A DNA stretch of 64,000 nt from Pseudomonadota bacterium (lineage in GTDB: Bacteria; Pseudomonadota; Alphaproteobacteria; Acetobacterales; Acetobacteraceae): contig JAJZSY010000008.1 of assembly GCA_021849425.1 (NCBI GenBank), positions 33,502 through 97,501 of the forward strand, read 5' to 3'. Of the stretch, positions 1-9,609 are shown in pieces (position 1 is the stretch's first letter; the number at the start of each line of letters is the position of its first letter). The position numbers and the translations under genes were made by a program. Under the pieces are notes generated by a model. That model made no database searches, was not told the DNA's origin, and worked only from the letters and a program-made list of their open reading frames with translations.

Positions 1-473
<473 letters not shown>

Positions 474-477
474 AGCC

Positions 478-1595
478 ATGAAGGTCGCCATCATCGGCGG
501 CGGCATCATCGGGCTCGCCCTGGGCTGGCGCCTCGCGCAGCGCGGCGCCGAAGCCACGGTATTCGAGCGCGATGCGATCGGCCGCGGCGCCAGCTACGCC
601 GCGGCCGGAATGCTCGCCGCCGGCTGCGAGGCGGAGCCGGGCGAACAGGCGCTCGGGGTGCTCAACCACAAATCGCTGGCGCTGTGGCCGGATTTCGCGG
701 CTGAACTCGAGGCGGCCTCCGGCATGCAGGTGGGGCTGCGGCGCGAGGGCACGATACTGATCGCCCTCAACCGCGACGATGCGGCGAAGCTGCGGCACGA
801 CATGGAATTCCAGAAACGCCAGGGCATCGACCTCGAATGGCTGACGCCGGTCGAGGCGCGCGCGCGCGAGCCCTATCTCGCGCCGCAACTGGCCGGGGCG
901 GTGTTCTCGCCAGATGACATCCAGGTCGACAACCGGGCGGCAACGATGGCGCTGGGCGAGGCCTTCCGCCGCGCCGGCGGGGTGCTGCGCGAGCGGCTGC
1001 CGGTGCTGCGGATCGAGACCGACGGCGCCCGCGCCCGCGGCGTGGTGACCGCCGAGGGCATCCACGAGGCCGATGTGGTCGTGCTGGCGGCGGGGGCCTG
1101 GTCTGGCACGTTCGACGTGCCGGTGCCGCTGCCCCCGGTTCGCCCGATCAAGGGGCAGATGCTCTCGGTGCAGATGGACCCGGAAGCCCCCCTGCTGCGC
1201 CATGTGATCTGGGCGCCACGGGCCTATCTGGTGCCGCGGCGGAGCGGGCTGCTCATCGTCGGGGCAACCGTCGAGGAGCGCGGGTTCGATGGCGCGATAA
1301 CGGCTGGCGGGCTTTATTCGCTGCTCGATGGCGCCTGGCGCGCCATGCCGGGGATCGAGGAGCTCGACCTGGTGGAGACCTGGGTCGGTTTCCGGCCCGG
1401 CTCGCGCGACGATGCGCCTGTGCTCGGGCCGAGCGCCCTTCCCGGCCTGATGTTCTGCACCGGGCATCACCGCAACGGAATTCTGCTCACCCCGATCACC
1501 GCCGCAGCGATGGCGGCGACAATCCTTGAGCAGAGGCTGGATCCGCGCATTGCCCCGTTCGATATCGGGCGGTTCGCGCGGGTGAGGAGTGCGGC

Positions 1596-1599
<4 letters not shown>
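478..1599 (+). CDS. thiO: Glycine oxidase ThiO (FAD-dependent)
   Basis: 373 residues. The start is the ATG at 478, directly after the thiC stop; an upstream in-frame ATG inside thiC would add an unrelated N-terminus. The protein opens with the Rossmann FAD-binding motif IIGGGIIGLALGWRLA followed by E of VFERD, the DAO-family pattern, and ends with the GHHRNGILLTPITA segment typical of this family. ThiO oxidises glycine to iminoglycine (dehydroglycine), the carbon-nitrogen donor for the thiazole ring in aerobic bacteria, replacing the ThiH route. Its stop overlaps the thiS start (ATGA at 1596-1599), indicating translational coupling. Context in thiC-thiO-thiS-thiG makes the assignment firm over other DAO-family amine oxidases. 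Confidence 0.93.
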
Positions 1600-2571
<972 letters not shown>

Positions 2572-2681
2572 AGGTCAGGCTGGCGCCGTACCGGCTCTTT
2601 CAAGCGCGGGAGCGTGAGTTGCGCCGCCCGCGCGCCCCCTTGGCGCGTTCATTTTGCCCGCGCGCGGAAAGGCCTTTGATA

Positions 2682-2711
2682 TTGCCAAATCATCACCGAA
2701 CGGATCATAGT
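2682..2711 (+). promoter_or_regulatory. Candidate promoter of the ArsR/BigR-type regulator
   Basis: TTGCCA (2682-2687), a 17-18 base spacer and TCATAGT (2705-2711) resemble sigma-70 -35 and -10 elements and end 40 bases before the ATG at 2751. The region between thiG and the regulator is locally AT-richer than its surroundings. I see no copy of the ATTC-N8-GAAT element here, unlike at the dioxygenase promoter. This is a pattern match only. Confidence 0.3.
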
Positions 2712-2750
2712 CTGTCCAGATAAAGAGAGTTTGGTTACGGGGACAAAGAA

Positions 2751-3158
2751 ATGGGTCAGCATGCGCCCCTGGCAGCAGACGGTTTGCTGCGGACTGGCGA
2801 ACTGAAAACGATGGCGGTTGATAGCGAAACCGAGATTGAACTCGACGCGATGATGCGCAACGCGACGATGGCGGCGCAGTTTCTGCGGTGCATCGCCAAT
2901 CCTCACCGGTTGATGGTTCTGTGTCACCTTACCCATGGTGAAGCCTCGGTGGGGCAGCTCGAGCGGGAACTCGGCATCCGCCAGGCGCATCTGTCGCAGC
3001 AGCTCGCACGGTTGCGACAGGACGGGCTGGTTACGACCCGTCGCGATTCGCGGACGATCTATTACGCGTTGGGCAGCGATGCGGCGCGCGATGTGGTGGG
3101 ATTGATCTACCGCCTGTTTTGCACGGCGGGCATGGACAAGGTGGGCGGCTGCGACTGA
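2751..3158 (+). CDS. bigR: ArsR-family repressor of the BigR/SqrR persulfide-sensing type
   Basis: 135 residues from ATG 2751; an ATG at 2811 (residue 21) is a possible shorter start close to the usual family length of 105-120. The core is a winged helix-turn-helix: FLRCIANPHRLMVLCHL, then SVGQLERELGIRQAHLSQQL (recognition region) and a wing with TTRRDSRTIYYAL. Two cysteines, about residues 58 (MVLC) and 124 (RLFC), sit where BigR and SqrR carry the pair that forms a disulfide or tetrasulfide bridge on exposure to sulfane sulfur; arsenic-sensing ArsR proteins have a different cysteine pattern. Its neighbours (persulfide dioxygenase, YeeE/YedE proteins) and the operator at 4915-4938 support a sulfide-responsive role. 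The 3' end overlaps the convergent YeeE gene by 52 bases. Confidence 0.85.
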   Translation: MGQHAPLAADGLLRTGELKTMAVDSETEIELDAMMRNATMAAQFLRCIANPHRLMVLCHLTHGEASVGQLERELGIRQAHLSQQLARLRQDGLVTTRRDSRTIYYALGSDAARDVVGLIYRLFCTAGMDKVGGCD

Positions 3159-3574
3159 CGCGCGGCATCCAGCAAGCGGACGATCCATATCCCGGCGAAC
3201 ATTGCGATCACGAATGGCCAGAGGGCCAAAGGATCGAGCGCAAGCGCGGTGATGGCCGGTCCGGGGCATAGCCCGGCCACTCCCCAGCCAATCCCGAAAA
3301 TCGCAGCGCCACCGGCAAGGCGAAGGGTAATTCCGCTGCGCCGCAGCACTGGAAAGCTCCCACCAGTCAATGGCCTGCCACGGCGGCGGCCATATGCGAA
3401 CCCCGCCGCGGCGACGAGAACGCCGCCGGCCATGACGAAGGCGAGGCTCGGATCCCAATGACCGGCGATGTTGAGGAAGCCGAGGACCTTGGCGGGATCG
3501 ACCATATCCGAGAGCAGCAGCCCGCCACCAAAGAGCAGACCGGCGGCAAAAGCGATCAGGGGCCGGCGCATCAT
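3107..3574 (-). CDS. YeeE/YedE-family membrane protein (DUF6691-like half), sulfur compound transport
   Basis: 155 residues with about four hydrophobic segments. It contains GFLNIAGHWDPSLAFVMAGG and GWGVAGLCPGPAITAL; the conserved cysteine in GLCPGPA is the mark of the second half of split YeeE/YedE transporters. Such pairs occur with persulfide dioxygenase and BigR and are thought to move thiosulfate or other reduced sulfur species across the inner membrane; the substrate here is inferred. Its ATG overlaps the stop of the upstream paralogue (ATGA, 3571-3574), so the two are made together. The 3' 52 bases are antisense to the end of the regulator gene. Confidence 0.85.
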   Translation of the reverse strand: MMRRPLIAFAAGLLFGGGLLLSDMVDPAKVLGFLNIAGHWDPSLAFVMAGGVLVAAAGFAYGRRRGRPLTGGSFPVLRRSGITLRLAGGAAIFGIGWGVAGLCPGPAITALALDPLALWPFVIAMFAGIWIVRLLDAARQSQPPTLSMPAVQNRR

Positions 3575-4008
3575 ACGGCTCCAAGGTCACGGGTGAGGAA
3601 AACCACGACCGCCGCGACGGCCATGAAAACGAGTGTCGCGACAATCGAGCGCGGCGAAACGCGGGCCAGACCACAGACGCCGTGGCCTGAGGTGCAGCCG
3701 CCGCCGAGCGCGGTGCCGATTCCGACCAGCAGGCCGGCGCCGATCATCACCGGCGGCCCGGCGGCGACATGGATCGCCGGGGCGGCGCCAAACGACCGCG
3801 CGAGAAGGCCGGCCAGAAGCAGGCCGGAGATGAAGGCGAGCCGCCAGTCCCGCCCGGAGCGCTGGATCAGGTCTCCGGCGATTCCGGTGATCCCGGCAAT
3901 GCGGCCGATGCCGAGCCAGAGCATGGCGGCGGCGGCGCCGATCATCAGCCCGCCCGCGAGATCGGGCAGCGGGGTGAAGCCCGTGGGGAAAGGCGCTGGA
4001 AGCAGCAT
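3571..4008 (-). CDS. YeeE/YedE-family membrane protein (first half), sulfur compound transport
   Basis: 145 residues with hydrophobic segments around residues 20-45, 58-75, 83-105 and 118-138. The motif GGGCTSGHGVCGLARVSPRS is the signature of the YeeE/YedE (sulf_transp) family, with two cysteines likely to handle the sulfur substrate. It lies 18 bases downstream of the persulfide dioxygenase gene and overlaps the second half by 4 bases, a three-gene operon. Together the two halves match a full-length YeeE. Function in sulfide/thiosulfate transport is by family and context. Confidence 0.87.
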   Translation of the reverse strand: MLLPAPFPTGFTPLPDLAGGLMIGAAAAMLWLGIGRIAGITGIAGDLIQRSGRDWRLAFISGLLLAGLLARSFGAAPAIHVAAGPPVMIGAGLLVGIGTALGGGCTSGHGVCGLARVSPRSIVATLVFMAVAAVVVFLTRDLGAV

Positions 4009-4026
4009 GCAGCCGGGTCCTCGCGG

Positions 4027-4896
4027 TCAGAGCGTGTTGAGCGGAATTTTCAGATAGCGCCGGCCGTTCGGCGCGGGGGCCGGCAGATCACCGCCGCGGA
4101 TGTTGACCTGCAGAGAGGGCAGAATCAGAACCGGGGCGGCGAGGGTCGCATCCCGCGCCTCGCGCATGGCGACGAATTGCTCCTCGCCGATGCCGGCGTT
4201 GATTTGCAGGTTCCCTGCCTTCTGCTCGGCAATCGTGCTTTCCCATCGCGGCTCACGCCCGCCGGGCTGGTAGTCATGCGCAGTGAAGACCCGGGTTTCG
4301 CCCGGCAGCGCATAGAGCCGGTGAACCGAGCGATAGAGCGCGTGCGCATCGCCACCGGGGAAATCGCAGCGCGCGGTGCCATAATCGGGCTGGAACAACG
4401 TGTCGCCCACAAAGACGGCGTCACCCACATGATAGGACATGCAGGCCGGCGTGTGGCCGGGCGTATAGATCGCCTCGGCCTCGATCATGCCGACCGCGAA
4501 GCGTTCGCCATCGCGAAACAGGTGGTTGAACTGGCTTCCGTCAATGGGAAAATCGGGACCGAGATCGAAGATATCGGCGAAATTGGCCTGCACCGGCGCG
4601 ATATGATCGCCAATCCCGATCATCCCGCCGCCGAGGCTATGCTGGATATAGCGCGCCGCCGAGAAATGATCCGCATGGACGTGGGTTTCGAGAATCCAGT
4701 CGATGGTGAGGCCGCGCTCGCGCACGCTCGCGATCAGCGCATCGGCCGAAGTCGTCGACACCCGGCCAGATTTCGGGTCGTAGTCGAGCACAGAATCGAT
4801 GATCGCGGCGCGAGACGTCGTCGGATCGATCACGATGTAACTGATCGTGCTCGTCGCGGGGTCGAAAAACGGCAGTATTTCGGGGCGCACAGTCAT
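4027..4896 (-). CDS. blh: Persulfide dioxygenase, metallo-beta-lactamase fold (Blh/ETHE1-like)
   Basis: 289 residues. Metal-binding motifs of the metallo-beta-lactamase fold are in order: THVHADH (about residues 71-77), TPGHTPACMSY, VGDTLF with the bridging aspartate, then DYGTARCDFPGG and TAHDYQPGGR, both typical of persulfide dioxygenases rather than glyoxalase II. The enzyme oxidises glutathione persulfide to sulfite and glutathione, detoxifying sulfide-derived persulfides in the cytoplasm. The ATG at 4896 has GAGGAGG 6 bases upstream. It heads the operon with the two YeeE genes, and its promoter carries the likely BigR operator. No sulfide:quinone oxidoreductase or rhodanese is nearby. 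Confidence 0.92.
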   Translation of the reverse strand: MTVRPEILPFFDPATSTISYIVIDPTTSRAAIIDSVLDYDPKSGRVSTTSADALIASVRERGLTIDWILETHVHADHFSAARYIQHSLGGGMIGIGDHIAPVQANFADIFDLGPDFPIDGSQFNHLFRDGERFAVGMIEAEAIYTPGHTPACMSYHVGDAVFVGDTLFQPDYGTARCDFPGGDAHALYRSVHRLYALPGETRVFTAHDYQPGGREPRWESTIAEQKAGNLQINAGIGEEQFVAMREARDATLAAPVLILPSLQVNIRGGDLPAPAPNGRRYLKIPLNTL

Positions 4897-4914
4897 CGCA
4901 GCCTCCTCACGGGG

Positions 4915-4938
4915 TCATATTCTGTGCACCGAATATGA
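4915..4938. promoter_or_regulatory. Inverted repeat (ATTC-N8-GAAT), likely BigR/SqrR operator
   Basis: Perfect 8-bp arms TCATATTC (4915-4922) and GAATATGA (4931-4938) with an 8-base spacer. The inner part is ATTC-N8-GAAT, the form I recall being reported for SqrR-family sites. It lies between serS and the dioxygenase start, 18 bases upstream of the ATG, and overlaps the putative -10 of that operon. Confidence 0.75.
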
Positions 4939-4959
4939 GAGGCCGAACGCTGTGGTCAA
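4932..4959 (-). promoter_or_regulatory. Candidate promoter of the persulfide dioxygenase operon
   Basis: On the minus strand TTGACC (4954-4959) is followed after 16 bases by CATATT (4932-4937), a plausible -35/-10 pair. The -10 lies inside the inverted repeat at 4915-4938, so a bound repressor would block polymerase. Pattern match only. Confidence 0.45.
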
Positions 4960-4971
4960 TAGTGCCGACGG

Positions 4972-6282
4972 TCAGCCGATCCGCGCGCGCCCTCCCATAT
5001 AGGGGCGCAGCGCATCCGGGATCGTGATCGACCCATCGGCATTCTGGTAGGTCTCCATCACCGCGATCAGGGCACGGCCGGTAGCAACACCGGAGCCGTT
5101 CAATGTGTGAACGAAATCGGGCTTTGCCGGCTTTGGGCCGGTCTGCGCCGGACGGTAGCGGGCGTTCATCCGCCGGGCCTGGAAGGCGCGGCAGTTCGAG
5201 CAGGAGGAGATTTCACGATAGGTCCCCTGCCCCGGCATCCAGACCTCGAGATCGTAGGTCTTTGCCGAGGAGAAGCCGGTATCGCCGGCGCAGAGCAGCA
5301 TGCGGCGATAGGGCAGCCCCAGGCGTTCCAGCACGGTTTCGGCGCAGCGCGTCATCCGCTCGTGCTCGTCGGCGCTGGCCTCCGGCGTGGTGAGGGAGAC
5401 GAGTTCGACCTTCCAGAACTGGTGCTGGCGCAACATTCCGCGGGTGTCGCGCCCGGCCGAGCCGGCCTCGGAGCGGAAGGACGGGGTCAGCGCCGTCATG
5501 CGCAGCGGCAGGCTGGCGGCATCGAGAATCTCGCCGGCGGCGAGGTTGGTCAGCGGCACCTCGGCGGTGGGGATCAGCCAGCGGCCGTCGGTGGTGCGGA
5601 AGAGGTCTTCGGCGAATTTGGGAAGTTGCCCGGTGCCGTACATTGTCGCGTCGTTGACGAGGAGCGGCGGCGAGACCTCGGTATAGCCGTGCTCGTTCAC
5701 ATGCAGGTCGAGCATGAACTGGCCGAGGGCGCGTTCGAGCCGGGCGAGATCGCCGCGCAGCACGGTGAAGCGGGCGCCCGCAAGCTTGGCCGCGCCGGCG
5801 AAATCCATCAGGCCGAGGGCTTCGCCGAGTTCGAAATGCTGCTTGGCCTCGAAGTCGAACGCGGGCGGTGCGCCGACCCGTTTTTGCTCCACATTGGCCG
5901 ACTCGTCGGGGCCATCGGGCACGTCGGCATCGAGGATGTTGGGGAGGACAGCGAGCATCTCGTCCAGCTTTCGTGCCGATTCCGCCAGATAGGCGTTGGC
6001 GGACTCGATCTTCTGGCGCAACTCAGCGCCTTCCGCCTCGAGCGCTGATGTATCCTCGCCGGCCCGCTTGGCCTGACCAATCGCGCGAGCGAGTTCATTG
6101 CGGCGGGTCTCGTAGCCTTGCAGCTTGGTCTGGGCGTCGCGCCGCTGTCGGTCGTACACGAGTATAGCGTGGTCGGCCCCTTCAGCCGGGTAACCGGGGA
6201 ATTCGACACCGGCAATCCCCCGCCGGCGCATCGCGGCGGCAAAGGCCGCGGCGGCGTCGCGAATGGCTTTCAGATCATGCAT
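4972..6282 (-). CDS. serS: Seryl-tRNA synthetase
   Basis: 436 residues, the bacterial SerRS length. An N-terminal coiled-coil tRNA-binding arm (about residues 30-105, with the [15 protein letters not shown] turn) precedes a class II catalytic core: motif 1 around [20 protein letters not shown], motif 2 around [20 protein letters not shown], then [20 protein letters not shown], and motif 3 [19 protein letters not shown]. It charges tRNA-Ser (and tRNA-Sec where present). Its 5' end overlaps the tatC stop by 8 bases, placing it at the end of the scpA-scpB-tatB-tatC-serS run, an arrangement common in alphaproteobacteria. Confidence 0.97.
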   Translation of the reverse strand: MHDLKAIRDAAAAFAAAMRRRGIAGVEFPGYPAEGADHAILVYDRQRRDAQTKLQGYETRRNELARAIGQAKRAGEDTSALEAEGAELRQKIESANAYLAESARKLDEMLAVLPNILDADVPDGPDESANVEQKRVGAPPAFDFEAKQHFELGEALGLMDFAGAAKLAGARFTVLRGDLARLERALGQFMLDLHVNEHGYTEVSPPLLVNDATMYGTGQLPKFAEDLFRTTDGRWLIPTAEVPLTNLAAGEILDAASLPLRMTALTPSFRSEAGSAGRDTRGMLRQHQFWKVELVSLTTPEASADEHERMTRCAETVLERLGLPYRRMLLCAGDTGFSSAKTYDLEVWMPGQGTYREISSCSNCRAFQARRMNARYRPAQTGPKPAKPDFVHTLNGSGVATGRALIAVMETYQNADGSITIPDALRPYMGGRARIG

Positions 6283-7081
6283 TCTCGGTAACCTCGGCTT
6301 TTGGCTCGACCATCTTCACCGCAAAGATCGACAGCTCGAACAGGGCGATCAGCGGCAGCGCCAGGCCCGTCATGGTAAAAACGTCGGGCGGGGTCAGGAT
6401 CGCGGCGACGATGAAGCAGGCGACATAGGCATAGCGACGATATTTCTTCAGCGCCGCCGCGTTGACGATCCCGACCCGTCCGAGCAGTGTCAGCAGCACC
6501 GGCAGTTCGAAGCAGATGCCGAAGGCGAAGATCAGCTTCATCACAAGGTTGAGATAGTCGGAGACGCGCGGCAGCACGTTGATCTGGAAATTCGCGTTGT
6601 GCGGGTTCGTCTGAAAACTCAGGAAAAACTTCCAGGCATTTGGAAATATGACATAATAAGCCAGTGCGCCGCCTGCGAAAAACAGCACCGGCGTGGCGAT
6701 CAGAAAAGGCAGCAGCGCGCGCTTTTCCGACCGGTAGAGGCCCGGCGCGATGAACAGCCAGATCTGCGTGGCGATCACCGGAAAGGAGATGAAGGCGGCG
6801 GCGAAGATCGCGACCTTCACATAGGTGAAGAACGCCTCGTAAAGCGCTGTATAGACGAGTTCCGGCTTCTGCCCGCGTTCCTTGAGGATGTTGACGAGCG
6901 GCTGGGCAAGAAAATGGTAGATCGGGCGTGCGTAATAATACGACACCAGGAAGGCGCCGAGAAAGGCAAGGCCTGACCAGAGGAGGCGGCGGCGCAACTC
7001 GGCCAGGTGGTCGAGCAGCGGCATTTCCTTGTCGTTGATCGGGTCCGCATCCTGCGGCGCGTCGGTCTCATCGGATGTCAT
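6275..7081 (-). CDS. tatC: Sec-independent protein translocase TatC
   Basis: 268 residues with six membrane segments. TatC is the signal-peptide receptor of the twin-arginine export system, which moves folded proteins across the inner membrane. Family features are the N-terminal [17 protein letters not shown], the periplasmic FVSY-like loop, [17 protein letters not shown], and [19 protein letters not shown] with the conserved FG(I)CFELP region. It starts 9 bases after tatB and overlaps serS, so it is co-transcribed with both. A polar N-terminal extension (about 20 residues) precedes the first conserved region. Confidence 0.96.
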   Translation of the reverse strand: MTSDETDAPQDADPINDKEMPLLDHLAELRRRLLWSGLAFLGAFLVSYYYARPIYHFLAQPLVNILKERGQKPELVYTALYEAFFTYVKVAIFAAAFISFPVIATQIWLFIAPGLYRSEKRALLPFLIATPVLFFAGGALAYYVIFPNAWKFFLSFQTNPHNANFQINVLPRVSDYLNLVMKLIFAFGICFELPVLLTLLGRVGIVNAAALKKYRRYAYVACFIVAAILTPPDVFTMTGLALPLIALFELSIFAVKMVEPKAEVTENA

Positions 7082-7090
7082 GCGCCGGAC

Positions 7091-7534
7091 CTACCAGAGT
7101 CGTGTGCCGGGGGGAATGAAGGCGGGCACCGGGCGGGCGCGCACCGCGTCCGGCGGAACGAAAGCGGGCAATCCGGGCGGCAGATCGTCATCCGCGGTTC
7201 CTTCGATCACGGCATCCGCAGCGGAAGGAACTCCATAGCTCTCGCCATCGATCGAATCGAAGCTGCTGCGGATCGTGCCATCGGGGTCGACATGGCGCTC
7301 GATCGTGCTGCCGAGATCGAAATTGCGGAGATTGCGCAGGTCGTTGCCGATGTCGGCAAGATCGGCCTCGCGCATCAGCTCCTGCACATGGCCCTGGAAC
7401 TCGCTGGCAAGGCCGCGCATCTTGCGCAGCGCCGCGGTTGCCGTGCGGATCGCCACCGGCAGGTCTTTCGGTCCGATGACGACAAGCGCCACCATCAATA
7501 TCACGCCAATCTCTGGCCAGGAAAATCCGAGCAT
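7091..7534 (-). CDS. tatB: Sec-independent protein translocase TatB
   Basis: 147 residues. A single N-terminal membrane helix, FSWPEIGVILMVALVVIGP, is followed by the hinge KDLP and an amphipathic helix (AIRTATAALRKMRGLASEF), the TatA/B architecture. The glutamate at position 8 within the membrane start and the long C-terminal tail with acidic and proline-rich stretches are TatB rather than TatA features. TatB passes substrates from TatC to the TatA pore. It lies between scpB (48-bp gap) and tatC (9-bp gap). No tatA is found in the gap where many relatives carry it. Confidence 0.92.
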   Translation of the reverse strand: MLGFSWPEIGVILMVALVVIGPKDLPVAIRTATAALRKMRGLASEFQGHVQELMREADLADIGNDLRNLRNFDLGSTIERHVDPDGTIRSSFDSIDGESYGVPSAADAVIEGTADDDLPPGLPAFVPPDAVRARPVPAFIPPGTRLW

Positions 7535-7582
7535 ATCCGTCCGCTTAAACCGGCTTCTCTGCTAGCAGCCCTGCGGCCGAGG

Positions 7583-8140
7583 TCAAGGATCGGCCGGGGC
7601 CGGGCCGGCCGGTTCGACCAGAAGATCGCTGCGCTTGGGCAGGTCGCGCAGCGATTTGAGACCGAACTGCACCAGGAACTGCGGCGTCGTCGCCCAGAGC
7701 GCCGGGCGGCCGGGCGCCTCGCGATGGCCGGCCGGAGTGACCAGATCGGCCTCCAGCAACGCATCCAGCGCCGATTGCGAGAGGCTGACACCGCGGATTT
7801 CCTCGATCTCGGCGCGGGTAACCGGCTGATGATAGGCGATGACGGCGAGCGTCTCCATCGCCGCGCGCGCCAGGCGGCGGGGGATTTCCACCACCCGGCG
7901 CAGCGCCGGCGCGAGATCCGGCGCAGTGCGGAACATCATTCCCTGCCCCGCCTCGACGAGTTCGATCCCGCCGCCCTCGTGGCGGGCGCGCAGGGCCGCC
8001 AGCACGGAGTCGAGATCCTCGCCCTCGGGCAGCAGGGTGGCGAGGGTGCGCATCGGCACCGGCTCCCGGCTGGCGAAGATCACCGCCTCGATCAGCCGTT
8101 CGGCGTGTGGGCGGGAACTGGGCGGGGCGGTATCATTCAT
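7583..8140 (-). CDS. scpB: Segregation and condensation protein ScpB
   Basis: 185 residues from the ATG at 8140, which overlaps the scpA stop by 8 bases; longer in-frame extensions read into scpA and look non-coding. ScpB forms paired winged-helix domains; visible conserved stretches are RLIEAVIFASREPVPMRTLA, RLARAAMETLAVIAYHQPVTRAEIEEIRGV and GRPALWATTPQFLVQFGLKSLRDLP. It dimerises and binds the ScpA kleisin in the SMC-ScpAB complex, which organises newly replicated DNA. smc itself is not in the window. A proline/alanine tail (PAGPAPADP) closes the protein. Confidence 0.93.
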   Translation of the reverse strand: MNDTAPPSSRPHAERLIEAVIFASREPVPMRTLATLLPEGEDLDSVLAALRARHEGGGIELVEAGQGMMFRTAPDLAPALRRVVEIPRRLARAAMETLAVIAYHQPVTRAEIEEIRGVSLSQSALDALLEADLVTPAGHREAPGRPALWATTPQFLVQFGLKSLRDLPKRSDLLVEPAGPAPADP

Positions 8141-8927
8141 GGTCGGGTTCGGGCTCCGGGCCGGGGCGGATCTGGATGGGGCCGAAAGGCTGCTCCTGTC
8201 GGAGTGCCAGTTGGCCGTCGCGGGCGAGTTCGAGCCCGGCGAGCAGCGTGCTGGAGAGAGCAGCGCGGCGGGCAAGTGGCGGTTCGGACGAATCGGGCAG
8301 TTCGGGCGGCAGGAAGCCGGCGAGATCGGTCCAGTCCCGCGTGGCGCCGAGCAGCCGGGTCAGACGTTCCAGCGCCTGCTGTACCGACCAGAAATTCATC
8401 GGCTTCGGCCGGTATTGCCGCTTCGCGCCGGACCGGCGGCGGGCGGCGAGATAGGCCGTCAGCAGCGAAGTGAGATCGACGTGCAGCCGTGAACGGTCGA
8501 TCTCGGTGAAATCCTCCGGCGCGCCACGGGGGAAGACGTCCTGTCCGAGTTGCGGCCGTGCCCCCAGCCAGGCGGCGCCCTCGCGGATGGCCTCAAGCGC
8601 CTGAAGCCGCGCGGCCAGCACGTCGGCGGCGATCTCGCCCTCCTCGGCGGCGGTCTCGTCCTCGGGCAACAGCAGGCGGGATTTCAGCCAGGCGAGCCAG
8701 GCGGCCATGACCAGCCAGTCCGCCGCGAGTTCGAGCCGCACCCGGCGCGCGCCCTCGACGATCGCGAGATATTGCTCGACGAGGGCGAGAATCGACACAT
8801 TGGCGAGATCGACCTTCTGGCCGCGGGCGAGTTCCAGCAGCAGGTCGAGCGGCCCCTCGAACCCCTCGAAGCGGACGATGAAGGCCTCGACGGGTTCGGG
8901 GGATGGCGCGGCGTCAGAATCCGGCAT
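8133..8927 (-). CDS. scpA: Segregation and condensation protein ScpA (kleisin)
   Basis: 264 residues from the ATG at 8927 (MPDSDA); a TTG four codons upstream (8939) is possible but less likely. The N-terminal kleisin signature FEGFEGPLDLLLELARGQKV is clear, followed by DLANVSILALVEQYL and AADWLVMAAWLAWLKSRLLLP; the C-terminal winged-helix part ends with a proline/glutamate-rich tail. ScpA bridges the SMC ATPase heads. The start overlaps the upstream M50 protease stop by 14 bases and the 3' end overlaps scpB by 8 bases, so all three are tightly coupled. Confidence 0.94.
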   Translation of the reverse strand: MPDSDAAPSPEPVEAFIVRFEGFEGPLDLLLELARGQKVDLANVSILALVEQYLAIVEGARRVRLELAADWLVMAAWLAWLKSRLLLPEDETAAEEGEIAADVLAARLQALEAIREGAAWLGARPQLGQDVFPRGAPEDFTEIDRSRLHVDLTSLLTAYLAARRRSGAKRQYRPKPMNFWSVQQALERLTRLLGATRDWTDLAGFLPPELPDSSEPPLARRAALSSTLLAGLELARDGQLALRQEQPFGPIQIRPGPEPEPDHE

Positions 8928-9609
8928 TGACGCCAGCAAGATGAAGGAACCAGGCGGCGACGCGCGGCACCCAGAGGCTGAGCGCGTCCGATACCGGGTT
9001 GAAGCGGATGCCGAACTGGCCGAGCAGCGCGGGCAGGATGAAGATCACCGACAGGATGAGCAGGATGCCGAGCTGCTCGACGCGGGCAAGCATCCGGGCG
9101 GCGGGCAGCGGCAGCAGGCCGACGGCGATCCGCCCGCCGTCGAAGGGCGGCAGCGGCAGCAGGTTGAACAGGCCGAGCACGATGTTGAAGAGCAGAAAAT
9201 AGAGCAGGAAATCGCCAAGCACCGGCACATTGCCGAAGGCGGCGATGGCGAAGGACGCGGCAAGCGCAAGGACAAAATTCGAAAGCGGGCCGGCGGCGGC
9301 GACGATCGCCATGCCACGCCGCGGATCGCGGAAGCCGGACGGGTCCACTGGCACCGGCTTCGCCCAGCCGAACATGAAATCGATCCTGCCGATGGTCAGG
9401 AGCTGGCTGGCGATGAGAAACAGCGGCAAGATCACCGTGCCGAACCGGTCGACATGGCGCAGCGGATTGAACGAAAGCCGCCCGGCGCGCTGGGCCGTTC
9501 GGTCACCGAGGGCGAGCGCGGCGTAACCATGCGCGAGTTCATGCAGCACGATCGCCGGGATCGCCGCAAGCACACTGATCGCCACTGAAAGGATGGGGTT
9601 ATGGGTCAT
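8914..9609 (-). CDS. Site-2-protease-like M50 family membrane metalloprotease
   Basis: 231 residues from ATG 9609, which overlaps the nagZ stop (ATGA); an upstream extension into nagZ is non-coding in character. It is a small S2P-type intramembrane protease without a PDZ domain: a first membrane segment with HELAHGYAALALG (HExxH zinc motif), a middle part with KPVPVDPSGFRDPRRG and AAAGPLSNFVLA, and NLLPLPPFDGGRIAVGLLP, giving the second metal-binding aspartate. Such proteins cleave substrates inside the inner membrane; the substrate is unknown here. It is distinct from RseP, which carries PDZ domains. It lies in the nagZ-scpA-scpB operon. Confidence 0.9.
   Translation of the reverse strand: MTHNPILSVAISVLAAIPAIVLHELAHGYAALALGDRTAQRAGRLSFNPLRHVDRFGTVILPLFLIASQLLTIGRIDFMFGWAKPVPVDPSGFRDPRRGMAIVAAAGPLSNFVLALAASFAIAAFGNVPVLGDFLLYFLLFNIVLGLFNLLPLPPFDGGRIAVGLLPLPAARMLARVEQLGILLILSVIFILPALLGQFGIRFNPVSDALSLWVPRVAAWFLHLAGVNAGF

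Noticed and set aside
2572..2750. A thiE or other thiamine gene after thiG
   Set aside because: The gap is only 179 bases with no frame; the next gene is an ArsR-type regulator.
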